Positions 26,190-34,833 of a DNA stretch of 41,055 nt are shown one piece after another. This DNA comes from Letharia columbiana (Eukaryota > Ascomycota > Lecanoromycetes > Lecanorales > Parmeliaceae), in contig NW_023501179.1 in NCBI RefSeq assembly GCF_014066305.1, positions 1-41,055 of the forward strand, given 5' to 3'. The position numbers were made by a program, and so were the translations under genes. The number at the start of each line of letters is the position of its first letter. Within the stretch, counting starts at the first letter, position 1. The notes under the pieces are model-generated. The model saw only the letters and a list, made by a program, of their open reading frames with translations, was not told the origin of the DNA and did no database searches.

Positions 26190-26275
26190 AATTAAATAAT
26201 ATACATCTATTTTTTTATTAGAGCTATCGATAAACTTGATAAGCGAACTTTAATAAGCGATATTTGAATTCCTTA
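26190..26275. mobile_element. Second pogo-like terminal repeat
   Basis: GAGCTATCGATAAACTTGAT followed by AAGCGAACTTTAATAAGCGA and ATTTGAATTCC repeats the right end of the element at 25612-26075 in the same orientation. It is less mutated than that copy, keeping TTGAT and TTTGAA. The sequences after both ends also resemble each other (the AAGCGTAAG(C/T) and CTATAATTTA landmarks near 26120 and 26330), so the two are probably related truncated or nested copies. Confidence 0.5.
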
Positions 26276-26449
26276 CGCTTTAATAATTATAAGACTAAAT
26301 TTAAAAATTCTTTTTTTATCTAAAAGCGTAAGTTTTATTCTATAATTTATAGATAAAAATATAAAATTTTAATAGAAAATAAAAAAGTTATTCTATATAT
26401 AAATAATATATATCTATTTTTTTAATAAGAAGATATAAAAGAATTATTA

Positions 26450-26760
26450 AGCTAACTTAGTCGATCTAATTAAAGAGCGTAGCGAACTCGAATTTATAAT
26501 TAATTATATATATAAATTTAAGATTTATAACTTAGCTCTATCTTATTCTATTATATATATTAATAATAAAGTTATTAAAGGGTTAGAAATAGAATAAGAG
26601 ATTTTAATAATTATAAATATTTATTTATTTATTTATAGTAACTTAGTCGATTTAATTAAAGAGCGTAGTAATTTTAAATTTATAATTAGCTATATATATA
26701 AATTTAAGATTTTCTAACTTAACTCTATCTTATTCTTTTATATATATTAATATTAAACTT
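26450..26760 (-). repeat. Two inverted ~120-bp modules bracketing a flank
   Basis: On the minus strand this reads module (26760-26637), a spacer with ATTATTAAAATCTCTTATTC and AACCCTTTAATAACTTT, then a second module (26575-26450). The modules match 25312-25430 and 5097-5215. The arrangement may be a partial tandem duplication of a ~190-bp unit. Confidence 0.65.
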
Positions 26761-27640
26761 TTATTTCTAATACTTTTATCTTCTTTTCAAAATTCTTTTC
26801 TATTTCTCTTATATTTATAATATCTATTATTTTATTCTCTAAATTATACTCTAAAGATAACGAAGTCTTATCGCGAAATTCGCTTTTACGTAGATTTATA
26901 ATAGAAGAGACGAATATTTAAAAAGTATTAAGTATAAGAAAGAGAGCGATATTTACTATAGCGGCGTCTACGACTATAAGAATATTTAATATATAAATCT
27001 CGACTTTAATATAGTTTAGAATATTATATTAGTTATATTTCGCGCTTATAATAAAAGATTATATTAATATAGATAGAATAATAAAGTCTTTATAATATTA
27101 TTAACCTTCTATCTATTATTATACGCTAAGAATCTTAAGCTTATTTTTTCTAACTTCTTATATATCTTATCTTTAATTTTTTCTATAATCTTAACGCTAT
27201 TAAATATTCTATAAGCCGCTCTTATATCGTTAAAAGTATCGCTACGATATTCTTTTAGAAAGTTTAACGAATTATCGAATTTCGAAGTGATAAGCTCTGC
27301 GATTAAGAAGAGGGAATCGAATAATTTTTTAACGAATTAACTAAAGAAGTCTATGATTAGTTCTCGTCTCTCGACGATTATTAAATATAGTAGACAAGCG
27401 CTAATTAGTAAGATATGAAATTCTACTATTTAATATCTTTAAGTAGAAGTATCTTAGACTTCGATATTATATTAAAAGCTATTCTAATTAATAGATAAAT
27501 ATATATAATTAGAGAAAGAAATATACTATATCATTATCGCGAAGAAATATCCGCTTCGGCTTTAAGGTAGACCGACGGCGATAAGTAAAGTAAATAAAAA
27601 ATCGACTAAAAATAGCGATTTCATATGGTACTTACCTGAC
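26761..27640. repeat. RIP-degraded block up to the gene island edge
   Basis: CpA-poor DNA without a recognisable product. The mutation density drops from about 27290 onward (TpG reappears, as in TTTCGAAGTGATAAGCTCTG), and normal composition is reached near 27620 (GATTTCATATGGTACTTACC). The border is therefore graded over about 350 bp. Confidence 0.65.
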
Positions 27641-27774
27641 TGGACTCTTCCATTCTACTTATAAGTTAAGATCTTACGCTGGCTCGATAGACAACTGCTG
27701 TACTTGCCACCTTTCGTATATCGCCGTCGTAGACTCATTCATTCACCTTTCCAATCATCACCATAGAATCTGAG

Positions 27775-28277
27775 ATGTCACCCCCTTGGCCCATAGTCAT
27801 TTGCGGCCAATCATCAGCCGTCATGCGCGTAGTCATGGAGTTTTCAAAGCCGGAATTCGACCGTCAGCTCAATATCTTCCACCCAAATCACCAGAGCCAG
27901 CCCGATCTGACCTGCGAACAGCAATCCACGCCATCCTCTCCCCCGCGACCGGAGCAGCTGAAATCCCAACTCTTCTGCGCGGTGAAAAGCCGTCATCTAG
28001 CGATCCTGACGCTGCGGACCTCGGTACTCACAGCTATAGCAAGAAGCCAGTGGCCATCATGATGGGTGGCGCCTACGGCGAGGAGGACGCTAAAGCGATG
28101 AGAGAAGCGTGCAAGGGCCACCTTAATGTGCCGTGGATTTTCTTCGATAAAGAAAAGCCTATTGGCTTAGAACCTGGGCCAGAGTATGCGAAAATTGTGA
28201 TAGGAAGGGGAAAAGAGTTGGTAAAGAAGTTGGAAGAGGAAGATAAGTTTGGCAAGGATGGTATCTATTACTACTGA
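27775..28277 (+). CDS. Small fungal protein of unknown function, two exons
   Basis: The model joins exon 1 (27775-27862) to exon 2 (27922-28277) across a 59-nt intron with donor GTCAGC, branch-like CTGAC and acceptor CAG. The result is 444 nt, 147 aa plus TGA, with no internal stop. Either exon alone gives a shadow ORF: one starts well but runs into a proline/glutamine-rich tail, the other ends well but starts badly. The joined N-terminus (WPIVICGQSSAV, residues 5-16) looks like a first beta strand, residues 30-51 read as a helix-strand continuation, residues 70-90 carry KKPVAIMMGGAYGEEDAKA, and the C-terminus ends KDGIYYY. I recall ascomycete proteins of about 150 aa with this start, a GGGY-like middle and a G(V/I)Y(Y/F)Y end, function unknown. 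The gene sits at the left edge of the island, next to RIPed DNA. The product name is uncertain; that it is coding is fairly sure. Confidence 0.75.
27863..27921 (+). other. Intron of the 147-aa gene (59 nt)
   Basis: Starts GTCAGC (a weaker variant of GTAAGT), has CTGACC 12-13 nt before the final CAG, and changes frame exactly as needed to join the two coding stretches. The length is typical of ascomycete introns. Confidence 0.7.
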
Positions 28278-28782
28278 GTGATGACACTAGCTTTCAAGGC
28301 CTGTCCTGTCTTGCTTCTTTTTGGTGGCGCCAAGGACAAATACTCTACGTGGACCTTGAATTTGAAAACATCTGTTTGCAAGTCCCTGCATCTACGTTGA
28401 CATCGCCATATTTGACAACAGTTTTGTAAATCTGTATCACTTTTATTCACGTGGAGGGCAGGAATCCGAGAGGACGATCTAACAATCATAGACCCTCTTC
28501 ATTTGGACCCGTCTCGATACGTATCTGAACTCTCCGTCAAAACTTCCCCATTGAGGAGACCAAAGGAATCAGAAGACCTTATTTAATCTGCTCTTACGGA
28601 GTAAAGAGCTTGCAATTCAGATGCAGCCTGCTCGATCACTCAGCCATGTAAAACTGATTGGTGCTGATATATACTCACGGGATGAGTATCTCATGTTGGT
28701 CAGCACACCAAATATTACTCCTTCTGGACATTCCTTTACCATTCGACAGATTCTTCTTGCATGAGCGCCTTGGTAGGTGGGG
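28278..28782. other. Intergenic, 3' flank of the 147-aa gene
   Basis: Balanced composition. The first part is probably 3' UTR. An open forward stretch from about 28648 to a TGA near 28770 (it includes DIYSRDEYLML) is in a different frame from the aspartyl-protease remnant that follows and was not recognised; it could be an upstream part of the same broken gene. Confidence 0.4.
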
Positions 28783-28896
28783 ATTTTACGCCCTGGCGGC
28801 CCTGTCGCCATTTTCGGAACCGCTTTCTTGCGGAAGTGGTACAGCGTGTACGATCTCGACAAGCACGTCACTAGCTTCGCCAGAGCCAGGCCATAG
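28783..28896 (+). pseudogene. Remnant of an aspartyl-protease-like C-terminus
   Basis: The forward frame reads PVAIFGTAFLRKWYSVYDLD followed by about 11 residues and a TAG stop at 28894. Pepsin-like (A1) aspartyl proteases end with a hydrophobic-(L/F)GD-x-FLR-x-x-(Y/F)-x-V(Y/F)D pattern and stop a few residues later, so both motif and position fit. The usual Asp after FG is replaced by Thr. An in-frame TAG lies just upstream (28774) and no catalytic DTG/DSG motifs were found nearby, so this is at most a decayed 3' end. The match is short; a chance resemblance cannot be excluded. Confidence 0.5.
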
Positions 28897-29683
28897 ATTA
28901 TGATATGTCGGAAAAGGGAAGGTATGGAGTTGTGCCAGTGCTCAGGACAATTATGAGTGGGGCAATCGAGTTGACACAGGTGATTTTACTATGAAAGAGA
29001 CTAAAGTCAGAGACACTGATATCAGAATAATTTCGCCTGAGCTATGAGGATTGAAGATGGATGTGCGCTCTAGACGATCGCGGTGAACTGCCCAGGTGTT
29101 CCCAGCCTTTTACTGTCTTTGTGGCTATCATGTCTTGGCGATGAATGACAATCATGAGTACATACACGAGAGCTTGGACCTTCAGGGGAATCTCAATTCT
29201 AGCTTGTTCGGCACTTCCAATAGGATATCTATTCTAGTAAGTGGACCAATGACCAAAAGAGGTAATGGAAAAGAGTGAGAAAATTTCTGTCAACATCTAT
29301 TCCCTACACATATGGAACAGTCCATATGGACCCAATTCCGGCATGCCTCAACGCTTTCTCTCAACCACCCCATCGACAGCTTAGAATCATCTACAAAGTC
29401 CATGAAGTATTCGTCGAGTTGACGGTATGGAAAAGTTGGAGTCAACCACAGTATCTTCAAAGAATCTGTCGAACTTGCATTTTGTACATCATTGCAATCA
29501 TCTACCTACAGTCGTTCACGTTGAAACCAGACGTCCGCTTTACGACGAAACATCCCTCGATAACTCCATTAACGTTTCAATGCAATGCATGGAAGCATGA
29601 TCCAGCGTTTATTATACGATTAACATCATGACTTCCAACTTGAACTAGACTACTCGACCTCCCCGCACACTTCCAGATCCATC
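28897..29683. other. Intergenic, no gene recognised
   Basis: About 790 bp of balanced DNA between the protease remnant and the 3' end of the minus-strand gene. Forward ORFs of 60 and 118 codons lie here, but they lack a recognisable domain, signal peptide or family motif and end in normal intergenic sequence. They are left uncalled. Confidence 0.5.
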
Positions 29684-31626
29684 TTAGGAGGAATGGATCA
29701 CCTCAATCGTGCCAGCGCCAATTGTAGTGCGTCGCCCGCCGACCCTCCCACCATTGAGACATTCATCTTGGATGTCCTCAGCCCATACTGCAGCCTGCAA
29801 ACACCACGTCGTTATTGCAAAAGGTCCACAGACGGAGAGGCTCGCCGAGCCGTAGGAGATCATGGTAGTGCACTCACTGCCAACTGGATTGTGTTGGACG
29901 CACTCTTTGCTGTAACCCAGGTCTTTCAGATTTTCGATGACTTGGGTGACATCTTCAGTCGTAGGGCTGCCAGTGGTAGTTTCGCAGACGAGTTGAACGG
30001 AACCAGCCTGCCCTGTCGCCGATGGTTCACTAAGCGGCTTGTTAGAGACGTGGAGACAAAAGCGACCCAGACACCAATATCTTCGGTGTTGGTTCTGAAG
30101 GACATGCTGCACTTACGCTGGTGCCGGAAGTACATTCTGATAGTCGGGGGGGTATTTAAACACCGAAACATCATAGCAGGGACAATCTTGCCAGAGATAA
30201 GACCTTGACTGTATGCCCGAGCAACTGGAGGAACCAGCATTGCCACCACAACTACACCACTGTCAGGACACCACTGGGTTTTCGCAACAAGTAAGACTTA
30301 CTTCACGCAGTCTGGTTGTAATGTTGCAGGAGGACAGCTAGCTCCGGATGAGGCCAACTGGGAAGATGTTTGGGTAGTCGAAAAGGCCTCTTGTGGTATC
30401 AAGAAGGCGTTTCCGTCCGCTACCAAGCAGTTCTGAACCACAGCTGCAATGATTAGTACAATCGTTGCGACAGCGATCAAGCCCGTGCCACTCAGAAGCA
30501 AGCTGGTTATTAGTCGCCCGGCAGCCACTACCTGCTGTGCTGCTTGTAGCAGCGCTGGAACAAACGGCCCCAGTTGGAGGCTTTGAGCAGTACGTAGCAA
30601 CTGGAGCTCCCCACCAGGAGCCACCTCTGGAAGCATCTTCACGGCATCACCAACCGCGCTGTCCCAGCTAATCAACGAATCGACCGATCTGCGATGCTCA
30701 ACCGTTTTATGAACGGCCAAGCAAGTAGCACCGCTTTGTGTCGCTGTCAAGATGGCCTTCATTGGTGCGACGTCAACGGTGGGTACCACTATGAAGGAAT
30801 CGCCCGAAAAATATCCTGGGCCGTCCGTCGTAGCAGTGGAAATTACCACTGAACTAGTGCATAGTCAGCATAAAGCCCGCAAAGAGTATCTCCGTACCGG
30901 TAAGAAGGACTGTTACCCTGTAGCTGTAGCACTCGTAATCAAGTTTGACGTTGAGGGTGTAGCACTCGTAACCCCATCTAACGACGTGGTCAAGGAGAAT
31001 GTGACCGGACTTGGGTCATCACTTGCTGTGACAAATACCACGGAGCTAGATGCTTGAGCCGCGATCATCTGCGAGTAACCTTCTGGCTGGAGATCGATAA
31101 GCTGCGGTTGCGCATTTACGTCTTCTAGTCTGTTGTACGACAGAACTGCCGAGATCAGCGCTGCCAGAGCAAGGACAGCAATGGCCAAAGGCGCGACTCT
31201 TGCCGCAAGGGCATTATCAGTTCTGACGGCCTTTTCTACACTTGATTGGCACTCGGACGAATTGGCTTGAGAGCAATTGCTTTGCACGGCCGCGTGGGCA
31301 CTGGCCGCTATGCTGGCGCCGAGGTATATTTGTGGAGGCCCGCCCACGGAAGCTGACGTTACGACGACCTTATCAGTACCGAGGTTGGTGGGTATGCTTG
31401 CCTGGTGAGTGTCAACCACCGGATTAGACCGGATCAGACCAGATGGACTACGCACCGAGATATTGATCCAAGCACTCGGCGTTGCAATCGTGACTGTGGG
31501 GAGGTCGCCACGAGGCACATTAGGCATGCTTGTACTCGTGGGCGTCTGCTGCAGTGACAATTTGCAAGCACAGCACAGCGCTATCAACAGTGCGTGACCC
31601 ACGTGAAAGCGGGTTGCTGTCGCCAT
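29684..31626 (-). CDS. Secreted/membrane protein with six-Cys C-terminal domain, four exons
   Basis: The model joins exons 31626-30917, 30853-30302, 30251-30117 and 30029-29684. Introns are 63, 50 and 87 nt with donors GTAACA, GTAAGT, GTAAGT and branch motifs GCTGAC, CCTGAC, CTCTAAC; all three fall after codon position two. The total is 1743 nt, 580 aa, with no internal stop. The start ATG has A at -3. Residues 1-25 form a signal peptide. Residues 26-140 are Thr/Ser-rich with N-glycosylation sequons. There is a membrane helix at about 144-163 and another at about 351-376. Residues 421-466 are Cys-rich (exon 3). The C-terminal domain, about 475-580, has six cysteines, GSPTTEDVTQVI near its start and IEVIHSS at the end. 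I recall this C-terminal pattern in small secreted ascomycete proteins of unknown function; here it would be held at the cell surface if both helices span the membrane. Its role is unknown; the secretion and topology call is inference. The gene diverges from the metalloprotease-like gene. Confidence 0.8.
30030..30116 (-). other. Intron 3 of the 580-aa gene (87 nt)
   Basis: Donor GTAAGTG, branch CTCTAAC 12 nt before acceptor CTTAG. Removing it joins the Cys-rich exon 3 to the C-terminal six-cysteine domain in frame. Confidence 0.85.
30252..30301 (-). other. Intron 2 of the 580-aa gene (50 nt)
   Basis: Donor GTAAGTC, branch CCTGAC, acceptor TGTAG. Removing it opens a 46-codon exon that otherwise stays hidden between stops. 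Confidence 0.85.
30854..30916 (-). other. Intron 1 of the 580-aa gene (63 nt)
   Basis: Donor GTAACA, branch GCTGAC, acceptor CACTAG. The frame continues through TSATATG into a glycine-serine junction. A competing TTCAG acceptor 5 nt later would break the frame. Confidence 0.8.
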
Positions 31627-31802
31627 CTTTGCCCAGGTGAGTCAAAGATCTATATCAGAAGGTACGCCAAATGTTGCAGCTCACTTTTACACTCTCGATG
31701 CCGTAGGGTTGACTCGGGCAAATAATATGCTGCAAGATTGATGTCACAGTCATCGATGAGGTAGCAAAGATCCGGATTTACATAAACCCAAGGAAGGCTC
31801 TT
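31627..31802. promoter_or_regulatory. Upstream region of the 580-aa gene
   Basis: The 5' flank of the minus-strand gene, before the tandem repeat begins. It contains a GATATAGATC stretch about 20-30 nt upstream of the start codon. No specific binding site could be assigned. Confidence 0.35.
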
Positions 31803-32174
31803 GATGGCCGCTTCTAATAGGGAAATGCTCGAGCCCCGGTTTGATTTTGAGCCTCACGAGGCGTCCATAGGTAACTTACCTCATAAGCTTTTTAGGGAAA
31901 CTTCGGGGAAATGAGATATACAACCAGATGACCGCTTCTAATAGGGAAATGCTCGAGCCCTGGTTTGATTTTGAGCCTCACGAGGCGTCCATAGGTAACT
32001 TACCTCATAAGCTTTTTAAAGAAACTTCGGGGAAATGAGATATACAACCTGATGGCCGCTTCTAATAGGGAAATGCTCGAGCCCCGGTTTGATTTTGAGC
32101 CTCACGAGGCGTCCATAGGTAACTTACCTCATAAGCTTTTTAGGGAAACTTCGGGGAAAGGAGATATACAACCA
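31803..32174. repeat. 124-bp tandem repeat, exactly three copies
   Basis: Units begin GATGGCCGCTTCTAATAG at 31803, 31927 and 32051, and the sequence leaves the pattern at 32175. The copies are nearly identical, with only a handful of substitutions (GATGG/GATGA, CCCCGG/CCCTGG, TTAGGG/TTAAAG, AATGAG/AAGGAG, ACCAGA/ACCTGA). Each unit contains two short palindromes, GCCTCACGAGGC and GGTAACTTACC. The array lies between two divergent genes for predicted secreted proteins and keeps CpA and TpG, so RIP has not touched it noticeably. No ORF crosses it. Confidence 0.97.
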
Positions 32175-33319
32175 GATGGTACACAGACACGAGCCGTGCA
32201 AAGTTGGCTACATGCCTGTAACCTTTGATGTGGAGCTCAGGAAATGAGTTTCTAGATGCTGTAACCCCCTGAACCCATCAGGAACTAGTCTATCAGATGC
32301 GGACATGACGACGACACGGGAACACCTCGGCAATTTCGGTCGGACCTTGGCCGTGAATATGACAAAATGCGATTGTGAAATGCGATTGTCTATTATTATT
32401 GTGCAGCGATGTTGGAATACATTCTATTGGAGAGTTGTCGCTTAGGTAGGTACCTAAAGTACCTAGGTAACCCCTCGGCCTATTAGCGTGTTTCCTGATT
32501 GGGCCTAGCGTCTGAATTCTCTGCACACATAGTAGAGTGGCGTTCTGCCTTACTTATTATTAGTAAGGTATCTCGGGTATTTACTCCGTAGTAGTACTTC
32601 TAAATAGCCACCAACTAGGTACTTTACATACTCTACGAAACACATGCATAGGTACTCAATAATAATAGGTATTGAATTATGCTGGGAAGCTGGGAACAGC
32701 TGGACGACGACTAATTCGTCCCTCTTTCCCTCTTTCCCTCTTTCTATCCTACTAAAATACATACTTTTAGTCTCGTTACGAAAAATGCCTCGGAGGGAAA
32801 TGCCAAACTATCGACCTTTTCGAACAACACGAGGTGCACATTTCCTTTTCATACAAACAGTACCATTGTTTCATGTTTTTTGAAACGCTCGTGAACAAAC
32901 AAAATAAGTTTTCAAACTTACCTACTTCCCACCTTTTCATACTTTAATGTTCCCGTATCTGAGTGCGAAGTTCGGAAAAGTGTTGGATTCACACAATAAT
33001 AATCTTCGCCGTGTTGTTCAAGTACCGTAGGTAGCATCTTTGTACCAGGATTTGGCATATCTTCTGTAAAGTATGATGTGTATTAGTCCGTGGGGCGTAC
33101 CAGCAGTCCCGTCGTGGGTCATGAAACTCGTGGATGGGTATTGGAAACAGGATCACGAATGCCATTAATTACTACGGATGCCATACATAGCAACCGGAGC
33201 CTCCACGTCGGACCTTGTCCTCAAGTCTGCAATCACGGCTAAGAATTGTCAATAGGCTGCGCTGATCCCCAGTGCGCGACGACTTCCTTTTATCGTCCTA
33301 CATAATTTGAGATACTACT
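32175..33319. other. Intergenic region upstream of the metalloprotease-like gene
   Basis: No gene recognised. It contains many AGGTA/TACCT microrepeats (for example the self-complementary cluster AGGTAGGTACCTAAAG-TACCTAGG at 32453-32467), which are common in intergenic DNA of several ascomycetes, and a pyrimidine tract of three CCCTCTTT units at 32720-32743. Short ORFs in both directions look random. Its last 200 bp precede the start codon at 33320. Confidence 0.55.
32720..32743. repeat. (CCCTCTTT)x3 pyrimidine microrepeat
   Basis: Three perfect 8-bp units starting after AATTCGT and ending before CTATCC. It is a C/T-only tract on the plus strand, of the kind often found in fungal promoters. 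Confidence 0.8.
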
Positions 33320-34553
33320 ATGTATCTGCTAATTGTCTTCCTCGCCCTGTGCTTCTGTCAATCAGTCTCGAGCGTACCAGAAAATGATGTTCCAAGCGCA
33401 AATTCTACAAAGGCCCTTTTCAAAAGGGTCGACAATCCCACTTATGCCATAGACGGCACCTGTACCCGCTATCCTCAGGTTCAGGACATAGTCAACGATT
33501 GGTTCCAAACGGTCCAAGTTACTTCGCATCGGATCAGTCTGGGAGGGGCAGATCCACACTTTCAACACGCCTTCCAGGTTCTTTTTAACACGGACCCAAA
33601 TAGCAACACACTGTACGACCTCCAGTTAGTTGAGGAGCCAATCACAGCATACGATTTTGTCGAATGTAAGTGAGACATCGTGCACACCGAGGGCCAAATC
33701 CAGTTTGTCACAAGTCCGTACTTATAATCTATAGTTGTAACCACAAGTCTTGCATCCCTAACTCCTCACGCGGATCCAGACACCAAGGCCAATCTGATTT
33801 TCTATTGCGATGACGACGCAATGAACCCAACGCCCTATTCGAATGAAAGATGGCAGTTGCGCCCAGACATACGGGGCGATCCTAATCCAAACAGTGGGAG
33901 AACGCTTGGAATAAATCAAGAATGGTTCGACCAAGTCAACTTCATTACGAGAAGCCCTATAACGTTAGGCTGTAAGGCTGAACCAACGGAGCTGGAAACT
34001 TGGCGGGAAACTTAGCTGGAAACGTATAACCAGCCCATCACACCCTTCCTGTACGGTAACCGGTTACCTCCCGTAGGGATACTACAGCCGACGCGGTCAA
34101 CAATAACTGTAAGCCATCTGACCCAAGCAAACGGTGGGACTTCTAACAGTGTAAATCTAGATCTGTGACTGCGTACTTGTCGAAGATACCCCTTATTACC
34201 CGACGATTGCATCCTCCTTGACCGCCACTCTTAATCGCCCCCGTCGCCAGTCTCCCTTAGCTCTATACAGACCACAATATGGAATGATTGTATCGGCGGG
34301 CTTGTACCACGAAAGCACGCATTGGATCGATTTGGAGCTCGACGATGAGATACTCCGAGATGGCTCGACAGCCTACGGCTGGGCAAAGATCATGCAGTTG
34401 AGCACTTTCAAGAGGCTGACCAACGCGGATACATACGCGTACCTGGGACTTCTTGCCCGGTACGAGAGTCTCGGCTGGTGGCTCGATCCGCATCTAGGTA
34501 GAGCCGACCACGGCGTGATGATGCAAGCACCCGCGGGCTGGAGACCTCCCTAG
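33320..34553 (+). pseudogene. Secreted M35-like metalloprotease gene with an in-frame TAG
   Basis: The model joins exons 33320-33665, 33735-34108 and 34161-34553 across introns of 69 and 52 nt (donors GTAAGT and GTAAGC; acceptors CTATAG and TCTAG; CTAAC branch in the second). The frame totals 371 codons including the terminal TAG. Residues 1-18 are a signal peptide. Residue region 136-143 is LIFYCDDD. The zinc-binding HExxH is HESTH at residues 290-294 (34308-34322), followed by DGSTAYGW at 307-314, which corresponds to the GTxxxYG region of aspzincins (M35, deuterolysin-like), and then NADTYAYLGLLARYE. The family is secreted zinc endopeptidases. One TAG at codon 209 (34013-34015) interrupts exon 2, inside a 12-bp triplet repeat. 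Either the gene is broken there or a further intron removes it (33972-34076, GTAAGG to CCGTAG, 105 nt, keeps the frame but has a poorer branch site). The first intron acceptor has a weak branch site. Confidence 0.75.
33992..34027 (+). repeat. 12-bp in-frame triplet repeat carrying the TAG
   Basis: Three adjacent 12-mers: CTGGAAACTTGG, CGGGAAACTTAG and CTGGAAACGTAT, in the reading frame of exon 2. They encode four-residue units beginning L-E-T or R-E-T; the last codon is TGG, TAG or TAT. The TAG differs from the neighbouring TGG by one G-to-A change, which on the minus strand is CpA to TpA, the RIP-type change. Confidence 0.9.
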
Positions 34554-34833
34554 AGGGAACGATCACAGCGAATGCATCTTTCGCTACTTCGAGCGGTGTC
34601 GCATCCTCCTCCGACTCGAGTGGTTTGCCTGGTATAAGCCCGTGTATTTGCAATGACCTGGCTCTATTGATAGTGACGTCGGCTCCGGCGTCGGCTCGGG
34701 CACCAGCTGCACCACTGAGGGACCCTCGCCGGGTTCTAGCAGCGTCACGAAGCTTTCAAGCAGTAGCACCATCGGCACTAGTCAAGCCGGCCCCCGTTGC
34801 GAGCGTTGGAGGCGCTGCGAAGTGTGGATAAGG
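34554..34833 (+). other. Ser/Thr/Ala-rich open stretch after the metalloprotease-like gene
   Basis: The forward frame starting ETSLEGTITANASF (34541 on) stays open to TAA at 34831, with a serine-rich start (SSGVASSSDSSG) and an alanine/proline-rich end. Another forward frame gives a Gly/Ser/Thr-rich reading (GSGVGSGTSCTTEG). A 56-nt intron (34498-34553, GTAGAG to CCCTAG) would join the first of these to the metalloprotease frame in place of the TAG stop at 34551, adding a low-complexity tail. The branch site is weak, so this is an alternative 3' end, not a firm exon. Confidence 0.4.

Noticed and set aside
29693..30208. 171-codon forward ORF, and other ORFs antisense to 29684-31626
   Set aside because: The minus strand has the spliced frame with signal peptide, helices and Cys pattern; these forward ORFs are shadows.
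31803..32174. CRISPR or LTR reading of the 124-bp repeat
   Set aside because: Units are contiguous with no spacers and no internal element; a simple tandem repeat.
32293..32883. Short ORFs (70-79 codons) in the intergenic region
   Set aside because: No domain, no signal peptide, and built over AGGTA microrepeats and pyrimidine tracts; random.
33972..34015. 44-nt intron (GTAAGG to CTTAG) removing the internal TAG
   Set aside because: Shifts to a frame with TAA four codons later; only the 105-nt alternative keeps the frame.
33362..34778. Minus-strand ORFs across the metalloprotease-like gene
   Set aside because: Antisense to the exons carrying the signal peptide and HExxH motif; no motifs of their own.
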